Assembly: GCF_003999195.1 (NCBI RefSeq)
Contig: NZ_RJVR01000189.1
Span: 1 to 64,000, forward strand
Direction: 5' to 3'
Source: Streptomyces soli
GTDB taxonomy: Bacteria; Actinomycetota; Actinomycetes; Streptomycetales; Streptomycetaceae
Length of the DNA: 64,000 bases
Position 1 is the first letter of the stretch. The number at the start of each line of letters is the position of its first letter. Shown here one piece after another: positions 33,350 through 41,519 of this stretch. Made by a program: the position numbers and the translations under genes. The notes under the pieces were generated by a model. It worked only from the letters and a program-made list of their open reading frames with translations, had not been told where the DNA came from and did no database searches.

Positions 33350-35065
33350 TCACGGCCGTCCGGATATCGATTCGAGCCACGCGCGGGTCTCCTTGATGCG
33401 GCCGGGCGAGCTGCGCCGCCACACTCCCGTGCCGCCACTCTGCCAGGGAAGGGGCCCGTCCAGCGGCCGGTAATCCACGCCCATCGCGTCCAGCCTCCGC
33501 AGGTGCCGGCCCAGGCGGGCGCGGAATTCCGCCATGTCGTCGACTGCGCCCGACCACAGCACCTCCGCGAGGGCGCAGGCACGCGGAAACGCCAGATAGT
33601 CCAGGTGCCGTTCGGAGGGCACCCACTCCGTCCAGATCTGGAACTGGCCGCCGATGACCCGGTCGCGCTGCTCCGGTGACCAGGAGTCCGGAGCCGGGGT
33701 GAAGGCGGCCACGTCCTCGAGGGTGATCGGTCCGCCCTCGGAGCGCCGTTCCTCCTCCAGGTCGGACTGGTCGAAGTTGAAGTAGGTCGGGAAGAGCGGG
33801 GAGCGTACGAGGTCATGGGTGGCCGCCGCACGCGCGGAGGCCTCCTCGCCGCGCCACGCCATCACGATGCTGTCGTCCAGGACGCCACCGGTGAGATGTC
33901 CTTCGTCCCAGACGATCATGCGTACGCCGCGCTCGGCCAGGAAACGCCCGAGCGAGCGCAGGAAGTGGCCGTGCATCTGCTGCGGCTCGGTGCAGCCCGC
34001 CGCCGCCATCGCCGCGGCCACCTCGGGATCCTCCGACCACCAGTCCATGGAGCACTCGTCGCCGCCGAGGTGGACGTAGGGCGCGCCGGTCGCCTCGATG
34101 ATCTCTTCGAGGACGTCGTGCAGGTAGTCCTCCGTCGCGGCGGTCGGGGCGATCGAGGTGCCGCCGGCCCACACGGTGTCGAGGACGGCCTGCGGCTCGC
34201 CGGGCCGGCCGAGGCCGGGGGCGGCGGCCCGCAGAGCCGAGGTATGGCCCGGCACATTGATCTCCGGGACGACGGTGATACCGCGCAGCCGGGCGTACGA
34301 GGCGATCTCGGCGAGGTCGTCGAGGGTGTAGTAACCGCCGTACGGCGTCCCGTCGTCGGGCCCGTCGGGGCCGAGCCGGGTGGAAGGCCGCCAGGAGCCC
34401 GTCGTGTGCAGCTCGGGATGGCGAAGGCTCTGCACCCGCCATCCCTGATCATCCGTCAGGTGGAGATGCAGCCGGTTGAAACGGTGCGCGGCGAGCAGGT
34501 CGACGTACCGCAGAACGGTCCGCTTGGGGAAGAAGTGCCGGACGACGTCGAGCATGGCGCCCCGCCAGCCGTACGCGGGCCGGTCCTCGACCACGCCGCA
34601 CGGCGCACGCCAGCCCTCCGCCGGGGGCGCGGCGGCGCGGCGCCAGATGCTGTCGGGCAGCAGCTGTCGCACGGTGGTGAGGGCGCCGGCCACGCCCTCG
34701 GAGTCACCCGCGCGGATCTCCAGCCGCTCGGGTGTGACGCGCAGGGTGTAGGTGCCCGGGTCTCCCTCGCTGTCGGTGATGACGACTTCAGTGGACCCAG
34801 TGGTATTGACTGGTATGGCGTTGTCGTACGGCCGCAGCAGCTCGGCAAGGAAACTTCCCACCATGGCGTGCGTCGTCCCCGATCCGCTGAGGGTGACCGG
34901 GATATCGGGCGTCAGCTGGAAGAAACCCGAGGTGGGACGGGCTTTGACGGGCCGAGGCAACAGGGCGGCGTAGGCGTCCAAGACAGGTCCCAACTGTGGT
35001 CCAACGGGGGAGGGTTGTCGTCTCGCGTTGGACGAGAGGTTAACCGTTGTATTCACTTGGTTCAA
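33350..35065 (-). CDS. GH20 beta-N-acetylhexosaminidase, probably cytoplasmic
   Basis: A 571-residue GH20 enzyme. It has an N-terminal GH20b-type domain (residues 1-150) and a catalytic barrel starting GWRGAMLDVVRHFFPK. HLHLTDDQGWR, VVPEINVPGHTSAL and the catalytic Asp-Glu pair in HLGGDECSMDWW follow. It removes terminal GlcNAc/GalNAc by substrate-assisted catalysis. No signal peptide is visible. I propose TTG 35065 as start because GAGGAA lies eight bases upstream; GTG codons at 35083 and 35056 have no usable Shine-Dalgarno. First gene of the GH20-GH9-GNAT operon, divergent from the LplABC-type importer. Confidence 0.88.
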   Translation of the reverse strand: MNQVNTTVNLSSNARRQPSPVGPQLGPVLDAYAALLPRPVKARPTSGFFQLTPDIPVTLSGSGTTHAMVGSFLAELLRPYDNAIPVNTTGSTEVVITDSEGDPGTYTLRVTPERLEIRAGDSEGVAGALTTVRQLLPDSIWRRAAAPPAEGWRAPCGVVEDRPAYGWRGAMLDVVRHFFPKRTVLRYVDLLAAHRFNRLHLHLTDDQGWRVQSLRHPELHTTGSWRPSTRLGPDGPDDGTPYGGYYTLDDLAEIASYARLRGITVVPEINVPGHTSALRAAAPGLGRPGEPQAVLDTVWAGGTSIAPTAATEDYLHDVLEEIIEATGAPYVHLGGDECSMDWWSEDPEVAAAMAAAGCTEPQQMHGHFLRSLGRFLAERGVRMIVWDEGHLTGGVLDDSIVMAWRGEEASARAAATHDLVRSPLFPTYFNFDQSDLEEERRSEGGPITLEDVAAFTPAPDSWSPEQRDRVIGGQFQIWTEWVPSERHLDYLAFPRACALAEVLWSGAVDDMAEFRARLGRHLRRLDAMGVDYRPLDGPLPWQSGGTGVWRRSSPGRIKETRAWLESISGRP

Positions 35066-35075
35066 GTGGTACGTT
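35047..35075 (+). promoter_or_regulatory. Importer promoter with palindrome in its spacer
   Basis: TTGTAT (35047-35052) and TACGTT (35070-35075) stand 17 bp apart on the plus strand. The spacer holds the perfect inverted repeat CACTTG-GTT-CAAGTG (35054-35068). A protein bound there would block RNA polymerase. The palindrome also covers the proposed start codon of the divergent GH20 gene, so one site could control both directions. Confidence 0.62.
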
Positions 35076-35124
35076 CCTCGCACTTCTTTGCTATCTGCGC
35101 AGTTCCGAGCGAGGAGAGGTGCGC

Positions 35125-36144
35125 ATGGCAGTCAACCAAGCACTGCCCCGGGTGCTGAGAACCTTCAGGGGGAGACCTCCGGACTCACCGGACTCGCCGG
35201 AAGTGCCCGGGAAACAACCAAGGCCCGCCGCGCGGGCGAAGTCATTCGTCATGCGGATGAGGCAGGACTCGCCGCTCCTGCTGATGACAGCGCCGGCCGT
35301 GCTCGTCCTGTTGCTCTTCACGTACATACCGCTGCTGGGCAGCGTGGTCGCGTTCATGGACTACGTGCCGTTCCTCGGCTTCACCAACTCACAGTGGGTG
35401 GGCTGGAACAACTTCACCGCCCTCTTCCAGGACAACCTCTTCTGGGGAGCCCTGGCCAACACCTTCGAGATCACCTTCCTGCAACTGCTGCTCTTCTTCC
35501 CTGTGCCCATCATGCTCGCGGTGCTGTTCAACTCCGTGGCCATGCCGATGGTGAAGAAGTTCGTGCAGTCGGTCATCTACCTTCCGCACTTCCTGTCCTG
35601 GGTCATCATCGTGGCCCTGTTCCAGCAGATCCTGGGTGGCGGTGGCGTCATCAACCGCATCCTCGCCACCCACGGCATGAGCGGGTTCGACATCATGTCG
35701 GACCCCAACACCTTCCAGTTGCTGCTCACCTCGCAGGCCGTCTGGAAGGACGCGGGCTGGGGAACGATCATCTTCCTCGCCGCGATCGCTGCCATCGACC
35801 CGCAGTTGTTCGAATCGGCGGCCATGGACGGAGCCGGTGCCTGGCGCAGGTTCTGGCACATCACCCTGCCCGGCATGCGGCCCATCATCATCCTGCTCCT
35901 CATCCTGCGGCTGGGCGACGCGCTCACGGTCGGCTTCGAGCAGATCCTGCTCCAGCGTGACGCGGTGGGCCCCAATGCCGCCGAAGTCCTCGACACCTAC
36001 GTGTACTTCAACGGCGTCGTGGACGGGAACTGGGGCGTGGCCACGGCGGCGGGGTTGCTCAAGGGAGTGGTCAGCCTGCTGCTGGTCCTCGCCGCGAACA
36101 AGCTCGCCCACCGGTTCGGCGAGGAAGGGATCTACCGACGATGA
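35125..36144 (+). CDS. ABC sugar transporter permease, LplB/MalF type
   Basis: A 339-residue inner-membrane permease with six membrane segments. The first, LLLMTAPAVLVLLLFTYIPLLGSV, opens the LplB-family pattern, and the EAA loop is ESAAMDGAGAWRRFWHITLPG. The cytoplasmic N-terminus is unusually long (about 55 residues, Pro/Arg-rich). GAGGAGAGG precedes ATG 35125. It ends with an ATGA overlap with the second permease. No ATPase gene is in the locus; in Streptomyces such importers share the multi-system ATPase MsiK. Confidence 0.9.
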   Translation: MAVNQALPRVLRTFRGRPPDSPDSPEVPGKQPRPAARAKSFVMRMRQDSPLLLMTAPAVLVLLLFTYIPLLGSVVAFMDYVPFLGFTNSQWVGWNNFTALFQDNLFWGALANTFEITFLQLLLFFPVPIMLAVLFNSVAMPMVKKFVQSVIYLPHFLSWVIIVALFQQILGGGGVINRILATHGMSGFDIMSDPNTFQLLLTSQAVWKDAGWGTIIFLAAIAAIDPQLFESAAMDGAGAWRRFWHITLPGMRPIIILLLILRLGDALTVGFEQILLQRDAVGPNAAEVLDTYVYFNGVVDGNWGVATAAGLLKGVVSLLLVLAANKLAHRFGEEGIYRR

Positions 36145-37028
36145 GTGACCGTCCGGTGTGGCAGGGCAAGCCCAGGCCGATCGCGCTCGCCCTCAAGGGA
36201 CTCGCGCTGTTCCTGATCTGCGCTGTCGTGATCTTCCCCTTTCTCTCGGTCGTCTCCACCAGCCTGGCGACCAAGCAGCAGATCGACGCCAACGGCGGCT
36301 ACGTCCTGTGGCCGACCAGCATCTCCTTCGATGCGTATCGGCAGATCTTCGACGGCACGGGCGTAGGCCGCTCCATTGTGATCAGCCTCGGGGTGACCGT
36401 CGTCGGTACCGCCTTCAGCCTCTTCTGCACGGTGCTGGCGGCCTACGGCCTGAGCCGCCGCAACATGCTCTTCCAGCGCGGGCTGCTGTCCTTCGTCCTG
36501 ATCACCCTGCTGTTCGCGCCGGGCATGATCCCGGTCTATCTGATGGTCAAACAGATGCAGATGCTCGACACCTACTGGGCACTGATCATCCCGTCGGCCG
36601 TGAGCGCGTTCAACATCGTGATCGTCCGCGGGTTCATCCAGGCGATCCCGCATGAGCTGTTCGACTCGGCCCGGATGGACGGCGCCGGCGAATGGCGGAT
36701 CTTCTGGTCCCTCGTGCTGCCGCTGTCCAGGGCGGTGATCGCGGTCGTCGGCCTCTTCATCGCCGTCGGCTACTGGAACAACTACTTCGGACCCCTTCTC
36801 TACCTCAACGACCAGACCAAGTGGCCGCTTCAGCTCGTCATGCGGTCCTTCGTCCTCCAGAACCACGTCACATCGAACTCCTCCGCACAACCGGGCCTGG
36901 CCGCGCCGCCTGCCCAGTCCGTCCAGATGGCGCTCGTCGTCATCGCCACGCTACCCATCCTGTGCGCCTACCCCTTCCTGACCAAGCACATGTCCAAGGG
37001 GATGCTCACCGGGGCCATCAAGGGCTAG
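36141..37028 (+). CDS. ABC sugar transporter permease, LplC/MalG type
   Basis: A 295-residue partner permease with six membrane segments and the EAA loop DSARMDGAGEWRIFWSLVLPL. It matches the YtcP/LplC branch used for oligo- and polysaccharide importers with 500-residue binding proteins. Translation is coupled to the first permease. The stop codon TAG is shared with the left boundary of element copy C, which separates it from the binding-protein gene. Confidence 0.9.
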   Translation: MSDRPVWQGKPRPIALALKGLALFLICAVVIFPFLSVVSTSLATKQQIDANGGYVLWPTSISFDAYRQIFDGTGVGRSIVISLGVTVVGTAFSLFCTVLAAYGLSRRNMLFQRGLLSFVLITLLFAPGMIPVYLMVKQMQMLDTYWALIIPSAVSAFNIVIVRGFIQAIPHELFDSARMDGAGEWRIFWSLVLPLSRAVIAVVGLFIAVGYWNNYFGPLLYLNDQTKWPLQLVMRSFVLQNHVTSNSSAQPGLAAPPAQSVQMALVVIATLPILCAYPFLTKHMSKGMLTGAIKG

Positions 37029-37302
37029 GGCCTGTCGTGTGGACCTCCGCGGCGTCGCGTGCCTCCCCCAGCCTGGCGGCTGGGAGGTGCCCCCACCGGC
37101 CGAAAGCTGGTGGGGGTGCCCCCGGACGGAGTCTGGGGGAGAGTGCCCCCAGGCACGCACGCTCGCCGCGTTGTCGTCAGTCAACGACGCTCCGCGTCGC
37201 TTCCATCTCCCCCAGCTAGACGCTGGGAGGTGCCCCCACCGCCTTGCGATCGCACGCACCAGACCCCGCTCCTTGCCCCACGGAGACCCACAAGACAGGC
37301 CC
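37028..37302. mobile_element. MITE-like inverted-repeat element, copy C (275 bp), inside the transporter operon
   Basis: Terminal repeats begin GGGCCTGTCGTGTGGACC on the left and GGGCCTGTCTTGTGGGTC on the right (read inward). They diverge from copies A and B after position 9, so this is a sub-variant. It is flanked by TA at 37026-37027 and 37303-37304. The interior carries the same CCCCCAGCCTGGCGGC stem-loops and the TTGCGATCGCA right-hand segment. The left TA plus G gives the permease TAG stop; the right flank TAGGAGAG contains the Shine-Dalgarno of the binding-protein gene. The insertion thus falls exactly between a stop codon and the next ribosome site. Confidence 0.85.
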
Positions 37303-37313
37303 TAGGAGAGAAC

Positions 37314-38957
37314 ATGTCGACCCCCAATCTCAGCCGCAGAACCCTCTTCAAGGGCGCCGCTCTGACCGCCCTCAGCGGTACGGCGCTCAACTCACTCACC
37401 GCGTGTTCCCCGGGCACCGGGGGCAGCACAGCCGCGGCCGGCAAGGCCGTCCCGGTGCCCACCTACGTCGAACCGGTGAAGCCCAAGCCGCAGTACGCGG
37501 GCAACGCGCAGGGCGTGATGGACGTGTACGCCGCGTTCCCCACCAACGGTCCGACCACCGTGACCGGCGGCCCCGTCGGCGACGGCAGCGACTTCAACGT
37601 GCTGGTGATGACATACGGCCAGCCGGCCCCGCCGCTGGAGAAGAACGCGTACTGGCAGCTCCTCAACAAGGAGCTGAACATCAACGTCAAGCCGCAGCTT
37701 GTGCCCGCCGCCGACTTCCAGACGAAGTTCCCGGCCCTGGTCGCGGGTAACGACCTGCCCGAGGTCGTCTCCATACCCGTCTACATGAACGTCGCGCGGC
37801 TGCCGCAGCTCGCCGAGGCCCAGTTCACCGACCTCAGCGAATACCTCTCCGGCGACGCCGTGAAGAAGTACCCGAACCTGGCGGGCATCCAGGAGGCGAA
37901 CTGGCTCAACGGCTATCTGAACGGCCGGATCTACGGCGTGCCCAAGTCCGACCCCGTCTTCACCTCGACGCTGTACACCAAGACGGACGTCATCAAGCGG
38001 GCCGGCGGCAATCCCCAGCCCACCACTCTCGCGGAGTTCAAGGACCTCGCGAAGGCGGTCAACAACCCCAAGGCCGGTATCTACGCGTTCTGCGGTGGCG
38101 TCGACGACATCACCTTCGCGGAGTCGCTGATGATGTCGTTCGGTGTGCCCAACAAGTGGACGCAGAAGAGCGACGGCACCTTCGTCTCCTCCTACGAGCA
38201 CGAGCAGTTCATCCCCGCTGTCGCGGCCGTGGCCGACCTGCACGCGAGCGGCTACTTCCACCCGGACACGGCGACCATGAGCAAGGTGCAGCGCGACGCG
38301 CTGTTCCGGTCCGGGAAGCTGGCGGTTGTCGCCGACGGCAACCGCGCCATGGGCATCATCGCCGATGACCACGCCCTGGAGTTCGGGATGATCGCCCCGT
38401 TCGCGCAGGACGGCGGCAAGGCCGCGTACTGGCAGGGCGGCGGCGCGTACGCGATCACCATGCTCAAGAAGACCAGCGACAAGAAGAGAGTCGACCGCTT
38501 TCTGAGGGTCCTCGACTACATCGCCGCCCCGTTCGGCTCCCACGAGTCGTTCGTCATGAGCTACGGCGCCGAGGGCAGCGACTACACCGTCCAGAACGGC
38601 GTACCGGTCCTCACCACCCGTGGCCAGCGCGAGCAGGACCTCGGCCTGGCCTACATCGTGGGCGGCCCCCAGGTGCTGTGCGATCCGCAGGGTGCCCCCG
38701 GTGTCGACAAGCAGTACTACGACTGGCAGCAGAAGGCCGTGCCGCTGCTGGTGCCCAACCCGGCCGCCCACCTGTACTCGCAGACGTACAACACCAAGGG
38801 CTCCTCCCTGGACCAGAAGATGCGGGATGCCATCATCTCGGTCTTCCTCGGCCGCTCCACGGCGTCCTCCCTGAAGGACGCCGTGGCGACGTGGAAGCAG
38901 AGCGGCGGCGACCAGATGGCCCGCGAGTACGCGGACTCCCTGAAAAAGTCCAGCTGA
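37314..38957 (+). CDS. Tat-exported lipoprotein, LplA-type oligosaccharide-binding protein
   Basis: A 547-residue extracytoplasmic solute-binding protein. The signal carries a twin-arginine motif (SRRTLFKGAAL) and a lipobox LTAC, so it is probably a Tat-exported lipoprotein. The length and motifs (FNVLVMTYGQPAPPLEKNAYW, GRIYGVPKSDPVF, LEFGMIAPF) fit the LplA/AlgQ group, which binds larger oligosaccharides, rather than the 420-residue mono/disaccharide binders. ATG 37314 has GGAGAG, which lies directly at the element copy C boundary. It works with the two upstream permeases. Confidence 0.9.
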   Translation: MSTPNLSRRTLFKGAALTALSGTALNSLTACSPGTGGSTAAAGKAVPVPTYVEPVKPKPQYAGNAQGVMDVYAAFPTNGPTTVTGGPVGDGSDFNVLVMTYGQPAPPLEKNAYWQLLNKELNINVKPQLVPAADFQTKFPALVAGNDLPEVVSIPVYMNVARLPQLAEAQFTDLSEYLSGDAVKKYPNLAGIQEANWLNGYLNGRIYGVPKSDPVFTSTLYTKTDVIKRAGGNPQPTTLAEFKDLAKAVNNPKAGIYAFCGGVDDITFAESLMMSFGVPNKWTQKSDGTFVSSYEHEQFIPAVAAVADLHASGYFHPDTATMSKVQRDALFRSGKLAVVADGNRAMGIIADDHALEFGMIAPFAQDGGKAAYWQGGGAYAITMLKKTSDKKRVDRFLRVLDYIAAPFGSHESFVMSYGAEGSDYTVQNGVPVLTTRGQREQDLGLAYIVGGPQVLCDPQGAPGVDKQYYDWQQKAVPLLVPNPAAHLYSQTYNTKGSSLDQKMRDAIISVFLGRSTASSLKDAVATWKQSGGDQMAREYADSLKKSS

Positions 38958-38980
38958 ACGGCACTGCCGGAAGGACCCTG

Positions 38981-39715
38981 ATGAAACTGCGAGGCTCTGC
39001 CTCGGCCATGGTCGTGGTGGAGGGCACCGACCTCCACCACGACCTGATCGGCGCTGCCCTGGCGCTCCAGGAGATCGTCACGGAGGCGGGCCTGCCCACC
39101 GCACGCGCCGTCGGCCTCGACCGGTTCGTCGACCCGCTCGAGGCCACGGCCGAGGCCGACGTGTACGTCCTCTACCGCTCGTCCACCGTCTTCGACCCGC
39201 GCCAGCAGCAGGCCCTGGCCGACCTGGTGGCGGGCGGCAAGGGGCTGGTCGCCCTGCACGCCAGCAACCTGTTCGGGTTCGGGGACGGGGGCCTCGACGC
39301 CGACCGGACGGCGTACGAACTGATCGGATCCCGGTATGTCTCGCACGGCGACGCCGGCTCCGAGGGCCGCTTCGACGTGCGGGTGCGCGAGGAGCACCCG
39401 GTCACCCGCCATCTGGAGGACTTCGCGATCGACGACGAGTACTACGTCCTCGGCTACGCCGACGATGTGCGGGTCCTCGCCGACCGCGAGACCCCCACCG
39501 GTACCGAACCCCTGGTCTACGTACGCGAACACGGCGCGGGCCGGGTCTGCTACAGCGCGCTCGGACACGACTCGCGCGCCTGGGGCAACCCTGGCTTCCG
39601 GCAGCTCGTGCGGCAGGCCGCGCTCTGGGCGGCCGGAATGGACGACGACAGCATCGGGACGTGGTCCACCCGCTGGCCGCTGGGCAACGCGCGCACGATC
39701 GGAGACCGCCGATGA
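38981..39715 (+). CDS. ThuA-like (trehalose-utilisation) domain protein
   Basis: A 244-residue protein of the ThuA class-I glutamine-amidotransferase-like fold. Visible are VYVLYRSSTVFDPRQQQALA, GGKGLVALHASNLFG, YVSHGDAGSEGRFDVRV and EHPVTRHLEDFAIDDEYYV. The family occurs in sugar-catabolic clusters, where it acts on 3-keto-glycosides or as a companion of sugar oxidoreductases; its precise reaction is poorly defined. GGAAGGA precedes ATG 38981. The stop overlaps the next start (ATGA). Confidence 0.82.
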   Translation: MKLRGSASAMVVVEGTDLHHDLIGAALALQEIVTEAGLPTARAVGLDRFVDPLEATAEADVYVLYRSSTVFDPRQQQALADLVAGGKGLVALHASNLFGFGDGGLDADRTAYELIGSRYVSHGDAGSEGRFDVRVREEHPVTRHLEDFAIDDEYYVLGYADDVRVLADRETPTGTEPLVYVREHGAGRVCYSALGHDSRAWGNPGFRQLVRQAALWAAGMDDDSIGTWSTRWPLGNARTIGDRR

Positions 39716-40512
39716 CCTCTGACCTTCCCCCCGCCGCCCCACCCCCGATCGCCGCCCAGCTGTGGTCGCTGCACGAGGAGGCGTCCCGGGACCTGCTCGG
39801 CGTCCTGGAACGGGTCGCCGAACTCGGCTACCCGGCCGTCGAGACCATCAGCCTCTACGGCCATCGCCCGGCTGCCGTCCGCGCCCGGCTGGACGCACTC
39901 GACCTCACGCTGTGCAGCGCCCACGCTCCCTTCCCGGCCGGTGAGGCGGCGACCGCCATCTTGGACGAGTACGAGGAAGTGGGCGCCGACACCCTCGTAT
40001 GGAGCCTGGAACCCGAGGAGTTCAGCAGCGCCGATGCGATCATGCGCGGCGCAGAACGCATCAACGAGGCCGCCGACAACGCCGCGGCACGCGGCATGCG
40101 AATCGCCTACCACAACCACTTCGCCGAGTTCCGCACCCGCTTCGCGGGCCTGACCGGTCACGAAGTCCTGACCGGCTACGACCTGCTGCTCGGGGCGCTC
40201 GACCCGGCCGTCGTGCTCGAACTCGACACCTACTGGGCCCACACCGGGGGCGCCGACCCCGCGGCCGTCGCCGCGTCGCTGGGCGCGCGCCTGGAGTCCG
40301 TGCACCTCAAGGACGGACCCGCGCAGGGGATGGACGACCACATGGTGCCCTTCGGCGAAGGCGTCGTCGACGTCGAAGCCGCGGCCCGCGCCAACCCGCG
40401 GGTGCGCTGGAACATCGTCGAGATGGACCGTTCCCACCACGACATGTACGAGCTGCTCGGCCGCTGCCACGACTACCTCGTGGGGCGCGGCCTGGCGCGC
40501 GGGAGGCGGTGA
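39712..40512 (+). CDS. Xylose-isomerase-like TIM-barrel sugar epimerase/isomerase
   Basis: A 266-residue TIM-barrel protein of the sugar phosphate isomerase/epimerase type (IolE/FrlC/3-keto-glycoside-lyase-like). Motifs include AAQLWSLHEEASRDLLG, LGYPAVETISLYGH, MRIAYHNHFAEF (metal-binding His), ELDTYWAHTGG and ESVHLKDGP (metal-binding Asp/His). It probably isomerises or cleaves an oxidised sugar. It is coupled by 4-bp overlaps to the ThuA-like gene before and nearly so to the epimerase after. Confidence 0.85.
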   Translation: MTSDLPPAAPPPIAAQLWSLHEEASRDLLGVLERVAELGYPAVETISLYGHRPAAVRARLDALDLTLCSAHAPFPAGEAATAILDEYEEVGADTLVWSLEPEEFSSADAIMRGAERINEAADNAAARGMRIAYHNHFAEFRTRFAGLTGHEVLTGYDLLLGALDPAVVLELDTYWAHTGGADPAAVAASLGARLESVHLKDGPAQGMDDHMVPFGEGVVDVEAAARANPRVRWNIVEMDRSHHDMYELLGRCHDYLVGRGLARGRR

Positions 40513-40517
40513 CCGCC

Positions 40518-41519
40518 ATGACCGGGATGCGAGTCCTCCTTCTGGGCGGCACCGGAGTTCTCAGCTCCGCCACCGCGCACGAACTCGTCTCACAAGGAGC
40601 CGAGTTGACGGTCATCACGCGGGGCCGCGACATCAGGCGCCCGCTGCCGGACGGCGTCCGCGCGCTGTGCGCCGACGTACGGGACGACGCGCAGCTGCGT
40701 GGGGTGCCGGCTGCCGACGAGACCTTCGACGTCGTGGTCAACTTCATCGGCTACCACCCCGACGACATCGCCGAGGACGTAGCCCGTTTCGAAGGGCGCA
40801 CCGGCCAGTACGTGTTCATCTCCACCGGCTCCGTCTACGCCCGCCCCGCGCCCCGGCTGCCGGTCGACGAGTCCTCGGCCCGCCGGGCGGGGGCCTTCGA
40901 CTACCCCCGGCTGAAACTGGAGTGCGAGGACGCTCTCGAACAGGCCTACCGGCGGCGCGGATTCCCCGCCACCATCGTCCGGGCCGCGCATGTGTACGAC
41001 GAGCAGGTGCTTCCGGTGCTCGCCGGCTGGACTGTGATCGACCGCTGGCGGCGCGGCCTCCCCGTCGTCGTGCACGGCGACGGCACCTCGCTGTGGAACC
41101 TCATGCACGCCCGCGACTTCGCCCGCGCGCTCGCCGGACTGCTCGGCGACGAGCGGATCACCGGGGAGTCCGTCCACATCACGTCCGACGAGATCCTCAC
41201 CTGGGACGGCATCCACCGAGAACTCGCCCGCGCCGCGGGCGTCGAACCACTGATCGTGCACCGTTCCAGCGAGGACATCGGCCGGGAGATCGCCTGGATG
41301 GGGCCCGTACTCACCGAGGACTTCCGTCATTCGCTGCTCTACGACAACAGCAAGCTGCACCGGCTGCTCCCGCAGTTCACCCCGGGGACGCCCTTTCGGC
41401 GCGGCGCCGCCGAGATCGCCGACTTCTTCGACGCTAACCCGGACCCGGACAGACGGCGTATCGACAAGGATGTCGACGCGGGCTTCGACCGGCTCACGCA
41501 AGGACGGGGGGAACGGTGA
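40518..41519 (+). CDS. NAD-dependent epimerase/dehydratase (extended SDR)
   Basis: A 333-residue extended SDR. The dinucleotide motif is LLLGGTGVLSSATAHEL, acidic and Rossmann features follow, and YVFISTGSVYARPAP carries the Ser. The usual YxxxK position reads YPRLK (FDYPRLKLECE). It resembles nucleotide-sugar or free-sugar epimerases/dehydrogenases. Start choice: ATG 40518; GTG 40509 overlaps the upstream stop (GTGA) but lies only 2 bp after GGGAGG, and ATG 40527 is also possible. Its stop overlaps the GTG of the regulator gene. Confidence 0.82.
   Translation: MTGMRVLLLGGTGVLSSATAHELVSQGAELTVITRGRDIRRPLPDGVRALCADVRDDAQLRGVPAADETFDVVVNFIGYHPDDIAEDVARFEGRTGQYVFISTGSVYARPAPRLPVDESSARRAGAFDYPRLKLECEDALEQAYRRRGFPATIVRAAHVYDEQVLPVLAGWTVIDRWRRGLPVVVHGDGTSLWNLMHARDFARALAGLLGDERITGESVHITSDEILTWDGIHRELARAAGVEPLIVHRSSEDIGREIAWMGPVLTEDFRHSLLYDNSKLHRLLPQFTPGTPFRRGAAEIADFFDANPDPDRRRIDKDVDAGFDRLTQGRGER

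Noticed and set aside
34798-34818. TGGTATTGACTGGTAT inside the GH20 gene as a DasR site
   Set aside because: The right half does not match ACCA, and the sequence lies within conserved coding sequence far from any start.
35125-38957. Importer as DasABC chitobiose transporter
   Set aside because: The binding protein (547 residues, Tat lipoprotein) and permeases follow the LplABC/YtcPQ pattern rather than the shorter Das type.
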